A stretch of 64,000 bases of DNA, from the NCBI GenBank assembly GCA_021018995.1, contig CM037593.1, positions 3,562,088 to 3,626,087 on the forward strand, given 5' to 3'. Shown here in pieces: positions 1 through 12,245 of the stretch. The position numbers and the translations under genes were made by a program. The DNA is from Chloranthus sessilifolius (taxonomy: Eukaryota; Streptophyta; Magnoliopsida; Chloranthales; Chloranthaceae). The first letter of the stretch is position 1; the number at the start of each line of letters is the position of its first letter. Under the pieces are notes generated by a model, which worked only from the letters and a program-made list of their open reading frames with translations, ran no database searches and had not been told where the DNA came from.

Positions 1-1260
1 CTTCCGCTCCAGGCCCTCAGCTAGTGTGCGCCACTGCGTCCCACGTAGCCCTTGAGTGCCCACGTGAGGTCACCGACCCATGTGCACCGCGACGCCGGCA
101 CGGGGCCACGTGGTAACCTCACCCCAGGTGACACATGGCATCGCCGCAGCGCCGCATTACTGCAGCGATGTTCTAGGCCCACTCCTAACCTAGAAAGCCC
201 ATGCGCTCGTCCCGCAACGCAGGGCCCCATGTGTGGGAGAATAGCTTCACAGCTCCCTTCCCCCTATATAAGGGTAAAATAGTCATTCGGCCAAAATGGC
301 TGGAGAACCTCAAACCTATTGGTTTGACATACCGCAACGCCCTCCCGCATCGCTAGCCCACTTGGCTCTGTCGCGACCGCGTCTTACCCACATCCAACCG
401 TGCCGCGCCCTCGCAACACGACCACGTCGCCAGGCCCTCTTGGCCCCATGTCGCGTGCCCTCCTGGTACCACATGTCGTGCCCCCAAGCACCGTGCCGCA
501 ACTATGTCACGTCCGTGTCGCGTCCACGTCGCGACTACGTCATGAGGCCCTCATGGCCTTATGTCCAACATAGCACTATGTCGTGACCACGTCGCATCCG
601 TGTCGCGACCATGTCGCAAGGCCCACATGGCCTCATGTCGCGTGCCCTCATGGCACCACATGGCGTACCCTCATGGCACCGCATCACGTCTGAGTCGTGA
701 CTATGTCTCGTGTCCACTCGACACCATATTGGGTCTGTCATTGCACCCAGATGTCGCGTGCCCTCTTGGCACCGCATCGCATATCGTACAAGCTAGATGT
801 CACGTGCCCTCTTAGCACCACATCGCGTGCTGTCCTAGCACCGCCTCGCGTGCCTTATAGCACTCGAATGTCGCGTGCCCTCTTGACACCACGTCACGTG
901 CCCCTACGCAGAGCACCTCATTATGTGCCTTATGGCACTAGGACGTCGCGTGCCCTCTTGGCACCACGTCGCGCGCTCCTATGCGAAGCACCGCATTATG
1001 TGCCTTATGGCACTAGGAAGTCGCGTGCCCTCTTGGCACCACGTCGCGTGCTCCTATGCGAAGCACCACATTATGTACCTTATGGCACCAAGACGTCGCG
1101 TGCCCTCTTAGCAGCACATCGCGTGCCCCTACGCGAAGCACCGCATTATATGCCCCCACATGCGTCCACTCGCCGTCGCATCGTGTATAGGGGACCCCTG
1201 TACGCGTTGCAGGGCCGCGTGCCTCTGCGCCCACGTGTGCTACACGGCTAGCTGCAGGGT
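1..1260. repeat. GC-rich repeat element, possibly an LTR-retroelement fragment
   Basis: This stretch is much richer in G and C than the rest of the window. It has a TATA-like box (cctatataagg) near 262-272, followed by a segment (about 295-365) that matches one at 43,977-44,040 (both contain ccgcaacgccctcccgcatc). Downstream it dissolves into degenerate repeats of the theme tcgcgtgccctcttggcacc. Promoter-like box, shared head and repeat-rich tail suggest part of a long terminal repeat or a similar old retroelement, but no coding domain or target duplication is visible. The open frame at 697-1,251 simply follows the repeat. Confidence 0.4.
891..1165. repeat. 75-bp tandem repeat, about 3.6 copies
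   Basis: Copies begin at 891, 966, 1,041 and 1,116, exactly 75 bp apart. Each contains gaagcaccgcattatgtgcc and tcgcgtgccctcttggcacc with a few substitutions. Because 75 is divisible by three, the open frame across the array repeats every 25 codons. That explains its length without requiring a gene. Confidence 0.85.
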
Positions 1261-1758
1261 CCGCTTGCCTTCGTGCTAACTAAGTGCCCAGTTCCAAGGT
1301 CGTCATGCCTTCATGCTGGCGTACAAATTAATGAGGCCGTCATATGTTGCTTTCAGTTTTCAAGACTGCTATAAAAGTGATGTTCAACTTCCAAAATCTT
1401 AAGACCTACAACTCGGATTGAGATGATTCTTTGATCAAAGTTGATCCTCAAAATGTGATCTTTAATAGTATACCAAATTTAAATGATGAAAACCATTATT
1501 TTTTCTCAGAAATACAAAATATTATATTGGCTTCCATAAAACAATGTTCTAAATTGCAGAAAATTGATAATTCAAAGAGAAAGCAAAGTTGTACCAAATA
1601 TTTAATGTAAGAAAATGATGGCCTTTGCTGTAGAGAGAAGGCTGCACTTGCTCAGCCGATTTGAGATGAAGTTGAGGATTTAAAAAGTCACTTTGCCACT
1701 ATCAGGTGAAAGACAAGAAAGCGGGGCCAATAGGTAAAATACTCTCCAGAGGCCTGAA

Positions 1759-2400
1759 CTAGAGCAAGTGCTCCTTCTCAGATATGTGCTCAACTTCCTT
1801 AACTTGCACACCTCTCAACCCGCCACTCATGGAAGGTTTTATTGGCATTAAAGACCCCTCATGGTCTTCTACAATGATTGAGTTCTCCAAGTTTGCCATC
1901 CTTGGAGTTACCACAAAGAAGTAAATGTAAAGTACCAAGAAACCCATAAATATCCACTTTATTACAATACAAGGATTCCGAAGAGATTTGTGATATTTCC
2001 AAATCATATCCTACTCTAGCCATTAATGCAACAAATAATAAGTTGCATGGCATAGTTTCAAGTGTTGTGCATGAATTTCAATGAGTGCATTGCATGGCAC
2101 GATGCATGCTCATTAATATCAAAATAAGCTTTAGAATACACTTAAGAAATATAAGAATTACAAAATTGGATCACAATCCAATACAGTGCATCATATAAGC
2201 AATCAAGTAACGCACATAAGATGGAACAGTTCAAATAAATTCATGTATTACAAAAGCTCAATTTAATCCCTCTGATCAGTTAAGACTGGTCCAACATGAT
2301 TTTATCATGCAACCCAGTTTGTAGCATGGGCAGTCCCTCTAGTGCTCGAGTTTGCACATCATTACCATACCAGGATTCAGTCGTTATCATGATAGGTTGT
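1759..2400 (-). other. Two unrecognised open stretches, possible gene relic
   Basis: On the minus strand an open frame (2,007-1,759) ends in a hydrophilic stretch containing MANLENSIIVEDHEGSLMPI after a hydrophobic start. A second open stretch (about 2,400-2,278) contains ESWYGNDVQTRALEGLPMLQ. Their composition is less repetitive than the surroundings, so they could be exons of one decayed gene. I do not recognise the family, and no splice pair joins them convincingly. Confidence 0.2.
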
Positions 2401-2953
2401 GTTTCCATTTTTTTAACAGTTTATGTGATGTGTTAGACCCCTTAGACATTTCCTATCTACAAGAATCGAGTTTTATCTACAATGGAAACTGTAGGTGGAT
2501 GTAATAATCTGTATTTCACGAGAAACTCTCTAAGGCCTCGCTCAGGCGTTTCCTGGCTTTTCCTAGAAAAGCTCTGAATCCTGGCAACTCATAATCTTGT
2601 TGATTCTTTTGATTTCTGTCTTTTCCCATATGTGTTCTTGAGTTGCTCTGATTCGTGGTTTTTCTCAGAAAAACTAATTTCTCAATTGCTCTTCAATTTT
2701 TTTCTATAAAGTTCAGAATCAATTGAATCAGTGGTTGTGCTACCGCCGTACGAATTTTAATCATCGGACTACTCGTCGTACTCGAATTTGACTAAAATTT
2801 TACGGGTTACCCATCCGCTCAAGGTTGAACTTATTTGACTGATTTATTTTCAAATAAAATTTCTCGAGACATACTTACTAAATTATATACGCAACTCCAA
2901 TATAGTAGTATAATGTCATGAATATTATGAACGTTGGGGCCCAATTAAAACAA

Positions 2954-3354
2954 GGGAGTCATTACTTGCACTCGGAAACTTGGCCCATGCACCGAATTTA
3001 AAATAAAGACTCGCAAGTTTGGTGACCTCTACTATTTGAAAACACCATCTAAATCGTCTGATTTAGCGGCCATGATTTAAAGATATTAAATGCAAATGAT
3101 TAGCGCGAAACATAATCTTCGTCATGTGATTAACTATAGTCAAAGGCTATTATCTAATTCAACAGTTGACCGTAACAAATCATATGATAAAGATCATGTT
3201 TTGATCCAATCTTATGTACTAAATATCTCTAGATCGTGAACTTCAAATCGGACGGCCCAGATTACATTTTCATCATCACATGTCCCTCAAATACCAAGTC
3301 TTTCTTTTAACTTCGGTGCAAGGGCCAATTTTCCGAGTGCAAGTAATGGCTCCC
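2954..3354. mobile_element. Mutator-type MITE, 401 bp, with 9-bp target duplication
   Basis: The ends are inverted repeats of about 33 bp with few mismatches, starting GGGAGYCATTACTTGCACTC. The element is flanked by the perfect 9-bp direct repeat TTAAAACAA (2,945-2,953 and 3,355-3,363). A 9-bp duplication and tips starting with G fit a MULE-derived MITE. The interior from about 3,015 to 3,290 is clearly related to the unit of the tandem array at 62.2-64.0 kb (caagtttggtgacctctact is shared exactly). Confidence 0.85.
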
Positions 3355-3501
3355 TTAAAACAAACTTCATTCTTATAAATGTGTGCATAAGGAAAAAGAA
3401 GTATGTATATGTACATTGGGGCTCCAAGTGTAGTCACCTCATAGCTACAAAGGGAGAAGACAAGGAAGCCTTAAGCGCACCCACCGAATCAATTTTGAAT
3501 T

Positions 3502-3915
3502 GGGTAGCTTTAAGTACACCCACCGAATCTTGCTTGGCACCTATTCGAAAAATCAGTGATTGCTTTAAATCAGATGATGAGGAGCGTTTTTCGCTCCAAT
3601 CTTCCACATAAGGGATCTTGAGATCATGGCGCACCTATCATAGGGTTAGTTTTCACTTCCACGTGGCACAGTTCCTAAAAACGCAGCCCTAAAGTCACGT
3701 TTGAGCGTGAGGTGTGCATGTGATTTTAGGGCCACTTTTTTGGAATCTATGCCACATGGAATTGAAATTTATCAATTGATAGGTGCATCATGATCTCAGG
3801 ATCCCTTTTGTTGAAGATTGAAGTGAAAAACTATCCCCATCATCTGATTTAAAGCAATCAATGGTTTTTAGCGTAGGTACCCAACAAGATTCAGTGGGCG
3901 CGTTTAAAGCTACCC
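3502..3915. mobile_element. Foldback MITE, 414 bp
   Basis: Two long imperfect inverted arms face each other. The left begins GGGTAGCTTTAAGTACACCC; the right, read in reverse, begins GGGTAGCTTTAAACGCGCCC. Pairing continues inward through the shared core gattgctttaaatcagatga. The flanks (ttttgaatt, ttttaattc) may be a decayed target duplication. Related half-elements occur near 41,640-41,765 and 53,960-54,010, and a related complete element at 50,372-50,799. Confidence 0.65.
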
Positions 3916-4496
3916 TTTTAATTCGCACCGTTGGGACTCACAAATGATGGAGCTGCAATAAGGTGTAAAGCTTTGGGAGGAGTATACAACGTTGGGGTAA
4001 GAATCCTGGCTTTTCTGAGACTTTTGGACAAAGTGGCCTTCTCGTGCGGGGACCACTTGAACTTGCGAACGCAAGAAACTTGCGGAAAGACGGTTTCTTA
4101 CCCCACTTTTGGAGTTGGAACCAAGAATCCTGCTGATTCGGGACTCTCGAACGAGCCCTAAGCAATTAGGGCTACAACAGCTTTAAAGTTTTGCAAATTG
4201 AAACTTGGATAAAAGTGTATATCTTGAAGCCAAGGGCAGATTTAGAATTCTGTGAAAAGTTTAAGGGTAAAATGGTCATTCGACCTTTTAGACCTAATGG
4301 AAACATTTTAAATTGTTAAGTGATAAAATGGTAATTTTATTGGGAAGGACTGAATTGAAAATATTAAAAAATTGCAAGGGTAAAGTGTAATTTTAAGCCT
4401 ATGGGGCAGATTCGTAATTTCTCTAAATCCTAAGGGCATTTTCATAAATCTCAAAAGGGGAATTTAAAATTTATTTTTTCTTTTATGTGGTTCATA

Positions 4497-4742
4497 TGGA
4501 GTCACATGTAAACATGCATGTGCATGCATGGATGTGAAATGTGTGTGCATGCATGGATGTGACACGTGTGTACATGCACATAGGACACGTGTAAGCATGC
4601 ATGGAAGTGACACGTGTGTGTGTGCATGCATGGATGTGACTCGTGTGTGTTCATGTGTGTCGTATGTGCGACACATGTGTGCATACATGTCTGACATGTG
4701 CATGCATGCATGTGTGGCGTGCATGACACGTGTGAGCAAGTG
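4497..4742. repeat. CATGCATG/ACGTGTGT minisatellite
   Basis: Degenerate units of roughly 24-30 bp carry the theme tgcatgcatggatgtgacacgtgtg. The six-frame translations rich in His, Met and Cys here are repeat artefacts. Confidence 0.75.
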
Positions 4743-4939
4743 ATTGGTCTAGTTAGGAGATGCCCCTTCCTTAGAAATCTATAAATGGGGGGAAAGGGAT
4801 GGAATGACATCCCCCCACTCACCATTGTGAGAGAGGGGGGGAGAAAGGAAGAGGAAGAAGAAGGCTCGGGTCCAGCCAGGTCGGGCGCAGTCGAGTCTAA
4901 GCCCAATCGCGGTCATCCTATCAGGTAAGTCCTCCTTCC

Positions 4940-5790
4940 TTAACTCAGCTAGTTTAACTAAATAAGATTAGAGGTACTTTATCTTAGTTAAGGGGATTAT
5001 TGAGGGTAGACTAATCCTGGTTAGGACTAATTAACCCCAATGAGTCCAGTTTATCTTGGTTAAGGTTGATCAACCCCGATCAGTCCAGCTATCCTGGTTA
5101 TGGCTAATTAACTCTGATTAGCCCAATTAACCCTAATTAAGGCTAATTAATCTCGATTAGTGTTTATTAAGTATGATTAAACATGATTAAACAAGGTTAA
5201 GAATGATTAAGCTTAAGTAAACATTGATTAAGCCTAAAAGCAGTAAGATTAAGCATAATTAGGTATGATTAAGCTTAAATGAAGTATGATTAAGCATGAT
5301 TAAGCTATTAATCAAGATTAAGCAAAACATGTTAAGCATGAGCAAGCAAGTTAAGCATGATCACGTAAGTTAAACATGATTAAATAAGTTAAGCGAAATT
5401 AAGTTAAACGTGATTAAGTAAGTTAAGCAGGATAAACTATTACGTAGGTTAAGATGGATTGAATTGTTTAAGCAAGTACGCTACGTGTGACTAAACTGCT
5501 TAAGCAAGTAACCTAATGTATGATTAAGTTGTTTAAGCAAGATGGATTGAACTGTTTAAGCAAGTAAGCTAAGTGCGACTAAACTGTTTAAGCAAGTAAT
5601 CTAATGTATGATTAAGTTGTTTAAGCAAGCATATGAAACATGAGTAAGTACGTTAAACATAATTAAGAAGGATAAGCATGATTAAGTATTGTAAGTATGG
5701 TTAAGTTGTTTAAGCAAATAATTTAAATATAACTAAGTTGTTTATGCAAACAAGGTAAACATGGTTAAGCTAATGATGCAAGTTCTCCTC
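4940..5790. repeat. TTAAGCATGATTAAG degenerate tandem repeats
   Basis: About 850 bp are made of variants of gattaagcatgattaag and tgtttaagcaagtaa with variable spacing. Two roughly 65-bp segments (about 5,455-5,525 and 5,543-5,617) nearly repeat each other. No coding content is visible. Confidence 0.75.
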
Positions 5791-7133
5791 CTTTAATCCC
5801 CATGGCTATTTAATTATATTCCGAAAGTTTAAACCTTGTAATTTTTAAACCTAGTCTCAATTTCTATCCTATTATTTCAGCCCTATGTATGCTGATAATA
5901 TGCATAGATTCTAAATTTCTTTAATGCCATATGGGTATTGAATTTCAGCCATGTTATGAGAATATCCTTTGGAGTCTGTGTCACTAACCTTCGACTAGTT
6001 ATCATGATATGCACTGATCTAATGTTGAAACTACCAAAGCTTCATGAAAATGAGAAATTCATGTTGTATATCACCTTTGACGAAATTCTGATTTTATTAT
6101 GCATTAATTGTTTTCATAATCCCTAAATTGACTTTATAAAAAGGGGATGTCCCAATAAAGAATTGAAAGGCATATATTTTTTCAAAAGAAAAGGCCCACT
6201 ATAGCTATTGTTGAAAGGCCATAGTGCAGAGAAAATGAGATTTTGAAAAGGAAAATATGATTTTGACGCAGAAAGTTCATCAAGGTCATGTATAATAAAC
6301 CCATAATGTATTATGCTAAGGATAGCATGATGGAATTGAGACATGAAAAAGTATGAGAATTCATCCATGTATCCTTAGTTAAGGAAATTAGTTTTTTATG
6401 CTATTTAAATACTTATCATCCGGCAAGAGTTGTGAGATACTCCAGCATGAGCCTAAGATAGAATTTGACATGTATAAGCTACCCAGCTGAATGTAGAGTA
6501 TCTGGTATTCGTGCGCAAAGTTCACATAAAAGTGATTTTAGCTATCTGTTAACTTAACCGTTTTATGTTCGTTCGGTTATTTAAGTTCAATGGATTTCGG
6601 AAATTGAAAATGTACAAATCAAGTGGGTAATTTTGATTACATCTAGGAGACATGTTTATGATTGGCAGTAGTTAGTTTTGATACCTAAGACATGCCTACT
6701 TCCTGTTTGATTGTATTTATAACATGATTTTCACATGCTTGATGATTCATTTCCTGCTTTTATATGCTTCTATCAAATCATGTATTTTACGTCTTTGATC
6801 CTTGTCTATTACTGGACAGCGTGTCCCTGCCTCCTTATTAACTAGACATTCGGGACTTGCTGAGTTGTTTCTCCTTTCACTTACTCTTTATCTATACAGA
6901 GAGGTAAATGACGAAAAGTACAAGGCAGTGCAAAGTAAAAATAATTAATGAATTCATTAAATTAATGAACAGTATGCAGTAGTGGACTTTAGTTGTATCC
7001 AAGTTAGGTTAATTTATCCTGTAGCTGTTTAAATTTTTTATTAATTCTGCTAATTACTTCTGTTTCTAATTCCCTGTCGACAGATCCTTTTATGTAACAT
7101 CCGAAATTCGTGTATGAATTTTGGGACATTACA

Positions 7134-9265
7134 GTGGAGACCAGCCATTAAATATATGGTACATCAACCCAATCATACTAACTCTCATTCGATGATTCAT
7201 TTTGGGAGACATATTTCGTGAGGTAGCTATCGTTATAAATCATTACAGGTTTAACCCAACTTTTCATGCACGACTCTGATTTTATGAATAGTATGGGAAA
7301 GTCCAATCATGCAGGATCATAATCTAAAAAATTATAAATAAATAGTATGAAATTTTGTGCCACAATCAGTCCCTTCTTTTTGAGGTCCATGACAAAAAAA
7401 AACATAATTCTTAATATTCCATGTCATGGCAGAAACCCCGGAAAAGAGTTCGAAAATACAAAGGGTAATTTGAGTTTCATCCATGCTTAATAATTCAATC
7501 AGCAACAGCAGCAGCGGCAGTAACAGATAAGTTCAAAATAGTGTACAACATTGAACTTTATCATATCAGAAGATTCAGAACAGAACATATATACAGTTTA
7601 CTCGAGAGTATAAAAAACCTTGGAATTCTTAAGCTGTAGTGACTTCCATATTTTGCATGAAGGCAAACGGAGCGATCAGCACAGAGAAATGCAATTTTGG
7701 AATAATCATCAGACAGTACCTAATCCAACAACAAAAGCATAGTCACCATTACCCTTAGGAACCACGAACAATCCAAACAATTACCAGAAGCAAGCATATC
7801 CCAAATCTAGTAAACAAGACAATCTATTTTAATTTTACAAATAAACACATCCCCTACTACTCAACCTCCCCATGAATTGTTACCATAACAATACTACAAA
7901 CACTAGGCATTGAATAAGGACTATCGAAGTAATAATTACATAGTTTACATCAAAGTAATCAGCTATGAATAATCAAAGCAGCAGTGAACCATGTTAGGCA
8001 CATAAAAGAAAGCAAAAACTACATCCCAGCAAACATGCTTTACTTCAAGAAAGTTCCCTCAGTCTCGCGGGTTTGAGCAAGGCTTCTTAGAGCATATAGG
8101 TGGGTTCAAGATGGCTTAACCAGGTCCCCTTTGCTTCAAATTTCCAAAAAAGATCAGGTGTGGGAACTTCTACAAGATGGCTTAACCAGGTCCAAAAAAG
8201 ATCAGGTGTGGAAACTTCTACAAATTTCCTAGGCCAATTACAGTGAAGGAGATTCCGGAAATATTATTAGATGTGACCATTGCCCAGGGAAGGAAGAGGA
8301 TGGGTAGGATAGAAGAGATGGGGAATTTGCACGACCATTTTGAAACTTAATTCCATCGTATCTATCAGGAGGTAAGGAGGTGCTTCATTCTCTCACAAAG
8401 GACGGTGTTCTAGGACTTGCGTCGCTGATCAGTACAAAACTTCTGCTCTTTCTCCTACGGAACTAAATTTTCCTTTCTTCTGATTAACTCTTTCACAACA
8501 TTCCTCCTTCCGTTAACAACTTATTCCTTTATTTCAATAATTGACCTTTCTTCTTAAAATGAAAAATAAATAAAATAAACGTATTAATTATTACTATTTG
8601 TTGTTTCTCTACTTCATTATATTTCATTTGAAGTTATGAGCCTGTTTACCAAACCCTCTAGGCCTCTACACCATTAAATCTGAGAAAAAGGATAATAATC
8701 TCTTCAATTGCATCCAGATAAAATACGCACCTCTTCTGTTTATCTCTAATTGTATTTTTATTTGACATTTTTTTTATGAGAGAAAGAAGGTGAGTGAGTT
8801 TTGTTTATTATTTATTTATTTATTTATTTATTGGTGTGCAAGGCAGCATCATAATTCTCTGGAGATGATACCGATCTTATTTGCTTTGATGGGTTTGGGA
8901 GGGGAGGGCTTGAGAATCAGTGTTTTCTTGATTGTTTGGTTCAATATTTTCCAACGATATTCAACATTTCAACTCAGTTGTACAGTCATACCACCCCCCC
9001 TGCAAACTAAAGAACATCTACCAATTGGTATGATTTTATGCAAAGGTGACGGTACTTGAGATCCATGGCCCTGTAACTCTAAAACCCGTGATACTTAAAT
9101 TACTGATACAAGAACCAATCTTCTGCTTCACAAACCAAGAAGAGTAGAAGAAGTAATACGCATCTTTAACTTAAAGAGAAATCTGGAAGTCCCAATACAT
9201 TAGAAAGGGGTTTTAGTCCCTGCTAAATCAAGGAGAAAAATGTCAGATAATGCTAACTGGATCCA
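7134..9265. other. Intergenic AT-rich DNA without recognised genes
   Basis: I see no conserved coding stretch here. Small features are a short local duplication near 8,107-8,220 (aagatggcttaaccaggtcc occurs twice) and an (ATTT)n run near 8,805-8,833. The remainder is AT-rich sequence with stops in all frames. Confidence 0.6.
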
Positions 9266-9858
9266 ATGTTCTGGTTAAGTAATACAGTTTTCTTCACCCC
9301 AAATGAGTTGGCATCAGGTACCCAACCAAGCACCGTCAGCGGAGCTCAGGTTAATCTCCTTCCGCCAAAGTTACGAAATGCACAGATATTTTGGAGCGCC
9401 AAATCAGAGAAAGGTGAAACGCATACTTTCACTGATTTGTGTGCTCATAAAGCGATGTGCAATCCCTGAGGCTTGGCTATTTTGGCAGAGGAGATTGACA
9501 TGAGCATTGCCGGGGATGCTCAAGTCGGGTACCCAGTACCAAGTCCACTCCAAATATGCCAAAAAAAAGTAAGACAACAAAGCTCAAAAGGGATTTGAAC
9601 ATTGATGCACTGACGAATGCCACAAGTAATGCGACCAGAAAATTAAAGCAGGTGATGATGGAGGGTAGTAGTAAGATCGGATTAAGGTTAGTATTGAGAT
9701 TGAAGGGGCTGTACGGTACTTTCAAGAGGGAATTACGAGATACCTTGAGGAACTGGTTGCAGGTTCAGAAGAGGTCCAAGAAGGGGAAGGGGCAGGGGCA
9801 GGAGAATAATGAGCAGAAACGAGGTTCAGATTTCACAAATTTTGAGGGCAGAAAGTAG
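9266..9858 (+). other. Unrecognised open frames
   Basis: A 100-codon frame (9,556-9,858) encodes a very basic, Lys/Arg/Gln-rich chain with a tail rich in KKGKGQGQENNEQK. A 67-codon frame (9,266-9,469) lies upstream in another phase. The base composition is closer to coding than that of the neighbours. I recognise no domain, splice structure or promoter, so this may be part of a decayed element or gene. Confidence 0.2.
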
Positions 9859-10078
9859 GCCAGTTATGGGATATTTTATGGGCTGTAAGTGGGCTTTAAA
9901 TGAGGCCCATAAGGTGACTTAAAAGGTCACATGATATCCTACGTTATCACGTGACCTGAAAGAAGTAAGAGGTCAAGATTATGTCTCCTAATTTTCCTTG
10001 AGAAACTTGAGATCAGAAATCCGATCTCCTATATATTTGTGTGGCAGGTCACTATGAAATCTGGGATCCAAGACTTCA

Positions 10079-10245
10079 AATATATATATATATATATATA
10101 TATAATTCTATGGTAAAGAAAAGGGAGAATCCAAGTCATACTAAATTGGGGCTGTGAGACTTTTAAGATGGAGAAGAAATAGGAGAGCACAAAATTTTAA
10201 AGATTTAGTGCCATGTGGATCACAAAGTCACAAAAAGTAGTTTAT

Positions 10246-10324
<79 letters not shown>

Positions 10325-10327
10325 TAT
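10079..10327. repeat. Microsatellites (TA)n, (CT)n
   Basis: There are TA dinucleotides at about 10,079-10,104, then a compound (CT)n-(TA)n tract at about 10,250-10,327. Confidence 0.95.
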
Positions 10328-10460
10328 TGCAGAAAAAGGTGAGTCATCTTTATATTAAATTCTGAATTTTACTATAATCCCTTCTTCTCTTACCATGCTA
10401 CATCAAAAAGGCAGCCTAGGCATGCAAAAATGCAAGTGTAGAGAGATCAAAAAATTTGAC

Positions 10461-11069
10461 TCAATAGTATAAAATATACCCTTGTTTTGTTCCAACAGGT
10501 ACCAAATCAAAAGGTGAACCACCATTTGTGAGTGGTCCCACAAAGATTTGGGAGTAATTAATCAAATGATTCATAGTAGAGCTCATTCCATTCAATAATG
10601 AGATCACAACATAATTTGTTCCATCGAAAATACTTTTGATGAATGTATCTGTGTCAGTTGCAGAAATGGTGACTGAATACAATTTTGGAAGGAATTATGA
10701 TTGGGGGATCAGCCACTTGCACAGATTTTTTAGCAGCTTTTTGCAGTGTCTCGGGCCAAGGACGGAAGATTGCAGATGTCGTGAATATGGAAAAGTCATG
10801 AAGGACCTGTGATCTTTGATTGAGACGAAATCTGCATGATGAAGTGTTTAATCAGTTGGTCAGGCTCCTCAAAGAACAAATGTGCACAGCAGGTTTTGGA
10901 CATTGGACTCAAAAACAATAAAGGGGTCACTGTCAAATCCTTCTATAAATTTGGCCACTGATATCATGTGAGTTACTGAGTGAGTATCTACTTGGAAATA
11001 TGGTGCACCATCGAAAATCTTATTCTTCTGTTGGGCAGTGGCCTGGTTACTATTGATAATAAAAAACAC
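10461..11069 (-). other. Unrecognised minus-strand open frames
   Basis: Two frames share a similar phrase: KSIFDGTNYVVISLLNG in 10,682-10,461 and NKIFDGAPYFQVDTHSV in 11,069-10,869. This could be an old duplicated coding fragment. The phrase FDGTNY recalls gag-like proteins of copia elements, but nothing else supports that, so I leave it unassigned. Confidence 0.2.
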
Positions 11070-11168
11070 AGGGATTATCTACTTGGAAATATGGTGCACC
11101 ATCGAAAATCTTATTCTTCTGTTGGACAGTGGCCAGGTTACCATTGATAATAAAAAACACAGGGATCA
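10987..11168. repeat. 91-bp tandem duplication
   Basis: The segment starting tctacttggaaatatggtgc at 10,987 is repeated at 11,078 with only a few differences (for example gggcagtggcctgg against ggacagtggccagg). The high identity suggests a recent local duplication. The second copy abuts the LINE fragment. Confidence 0.85.
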
Positions 11169-12245
11169 GATGTTAGTGAACAGATGTGTGATGTGCTGCT
11201 ATGAGGAGGAAACAATGAAACACTTGCTGCTGCACTGCTCCTTTTCTTCTAGGATATGGGAGAAATTTTTTCTATTGACAGGTATCTGTTATGCATTCCA
11301 AAACAGGTGCAATGAAGGGTAGTAAACTAAGTCTTTTGGGTATAGAACTACTTTAGTTGCATATAGCTAACGGAGGTCAGGACTGGCCTAGGTGCAAGGT
11401 CCCCTGTTCCCTCCACCTTAGCTTCTCGGTAAACTGATGGGGGGTATCAATATATATCTTTTCCACCTAGGTAAAAGGAGGATGCCGCTATATATGGTAC
11501 ACAGAAGTATGCTTGCTTATTGGGAAACTGGACCTCGCTATAGATCACGAGCATCAGACTCTATTGAATCGCACTCACGAGAATCAGGGCATGGATCTGG
11601 CTAGGGGTATGTATCTGTTGCTACCGCGGGCTATGGATCTATCTTTACTGGCACTGGGTCTTGATAATTTTCTGGATATTGGTATGTATTTGGATCAACA
11701 TACTCTACTGAAGCAATTGGATCACTTGCTTACATACGTGATTATGCAGCTGGCCCAGTGTGCATACCAAAACAGGTGCAGATGTCTTTCATGTTTGAGA
11801 AGGGGGACCTTCCAGTATGCCTGAGCTGGTTTATGGAAATTGAGGACTCCTGCTATAATGTGGAATTATGGACTGTTGCGATCGAGGAACAAATTAATTT
11901 TAAGAGCTGTAGCCAAGCAGGGGTTGATGGTGATTAAAAGAGCCAGGGAGGACCCTTCTCTTAAGCTGGGCTGTCGAGACAAACTACGTCCACAAGACCC
12001 CTTCTGAGAACAACGTGGATTGCTGAGATAATTTGGATGCTCAGCTTCCTCGACTACTTCTCTTGGCTGGCTTTCCTTGATGTCTAGGGTATTTGCATCT
12101 GTCTATATCCCAGTGCCTCTATCCTGCTGTTCCAGTATGGAATTTCTGTTTCTTTTTTCTCCTTTCGTACCAAGCACCTTGCTTAGCTTCTTGTACTTTT
12201 TCTCTCTTTAATAAATTCTCTTTTTACCAATCCCGGAAAAAAAAT
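11160..12245 (+). pseudogene. LINE (L1-type) 3' fragment with zf-RVT domain
   Basis: The frame at 11,166-11,320 contains NRCVMCCYEEETMKHLLLHC followed by SFSSRIWEKFFLLTGI. This is the Cys/His-rich zf-RVT domain found after the reverse transcriptase of plant L1 elements, whose usual pattern is CxxC, then HLLLHC, then W. Downstream sequence ends in a 3'-UTR-like tail with aataaattctctttttacca and an A-run at about 12,236-12,244. The endonuclease and reverse transcriptase are absent, so the copy is 5' truncated and inactive. The middle (about 11,340-11,850) does not look like LINE coding sequence and may be an insertion: similar phrases (gcattccaaaacaggtgca, gcataccaaaacaggtgca) stand on both sides of it. 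Confidence 0.6.

Larger units (their letters stand above)
3930..7133. repeat. Long low-complexity block, possible ancient LTR
   Basis: This block has no coding domain. It contains gggtaaaatggtcattcgac (4,264-4,283), closely similar to a segment at 268-287. It also has a TATA-like ctataaat near 4,780, a purine-rich leader, two degenerate minisatellites (annotated separately), and an imperfect inverted repeat at 7,093-7,133 beginning TGTAACATCC and ending ACATTACA. Termini of this form are typical of some long Ty3/gypsy LTRs, but I find no second copy, primer site or target duplication here. A solo-LTR reading is therefore tentative. Confidence 0.25.

Noticed and set aside
891-1165. CRISPR-like repeat array
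   Set aside because: There are no unique spacers; units are contiguous 75-bp tandem copies in plant DNA.
697-1251. 184-codon open frame in the GC-rich start
   Set aside because: It follows the 75-bp repeat, has a 25-codon period and Arg/Ala/Pro/Leu bias from GC content, and resembles no protein family.
4464-4906. His/Cys/Met-rich frames
   Set aside because: They are translations of the catgcatg/acgtgtgt minisatellite on both strands.
10461-10682. Copia gag fragment based on FDGTNY
   Set aside because: A single short phrase is too weak, and no zinc knuckle, protease or LTR is nearby.
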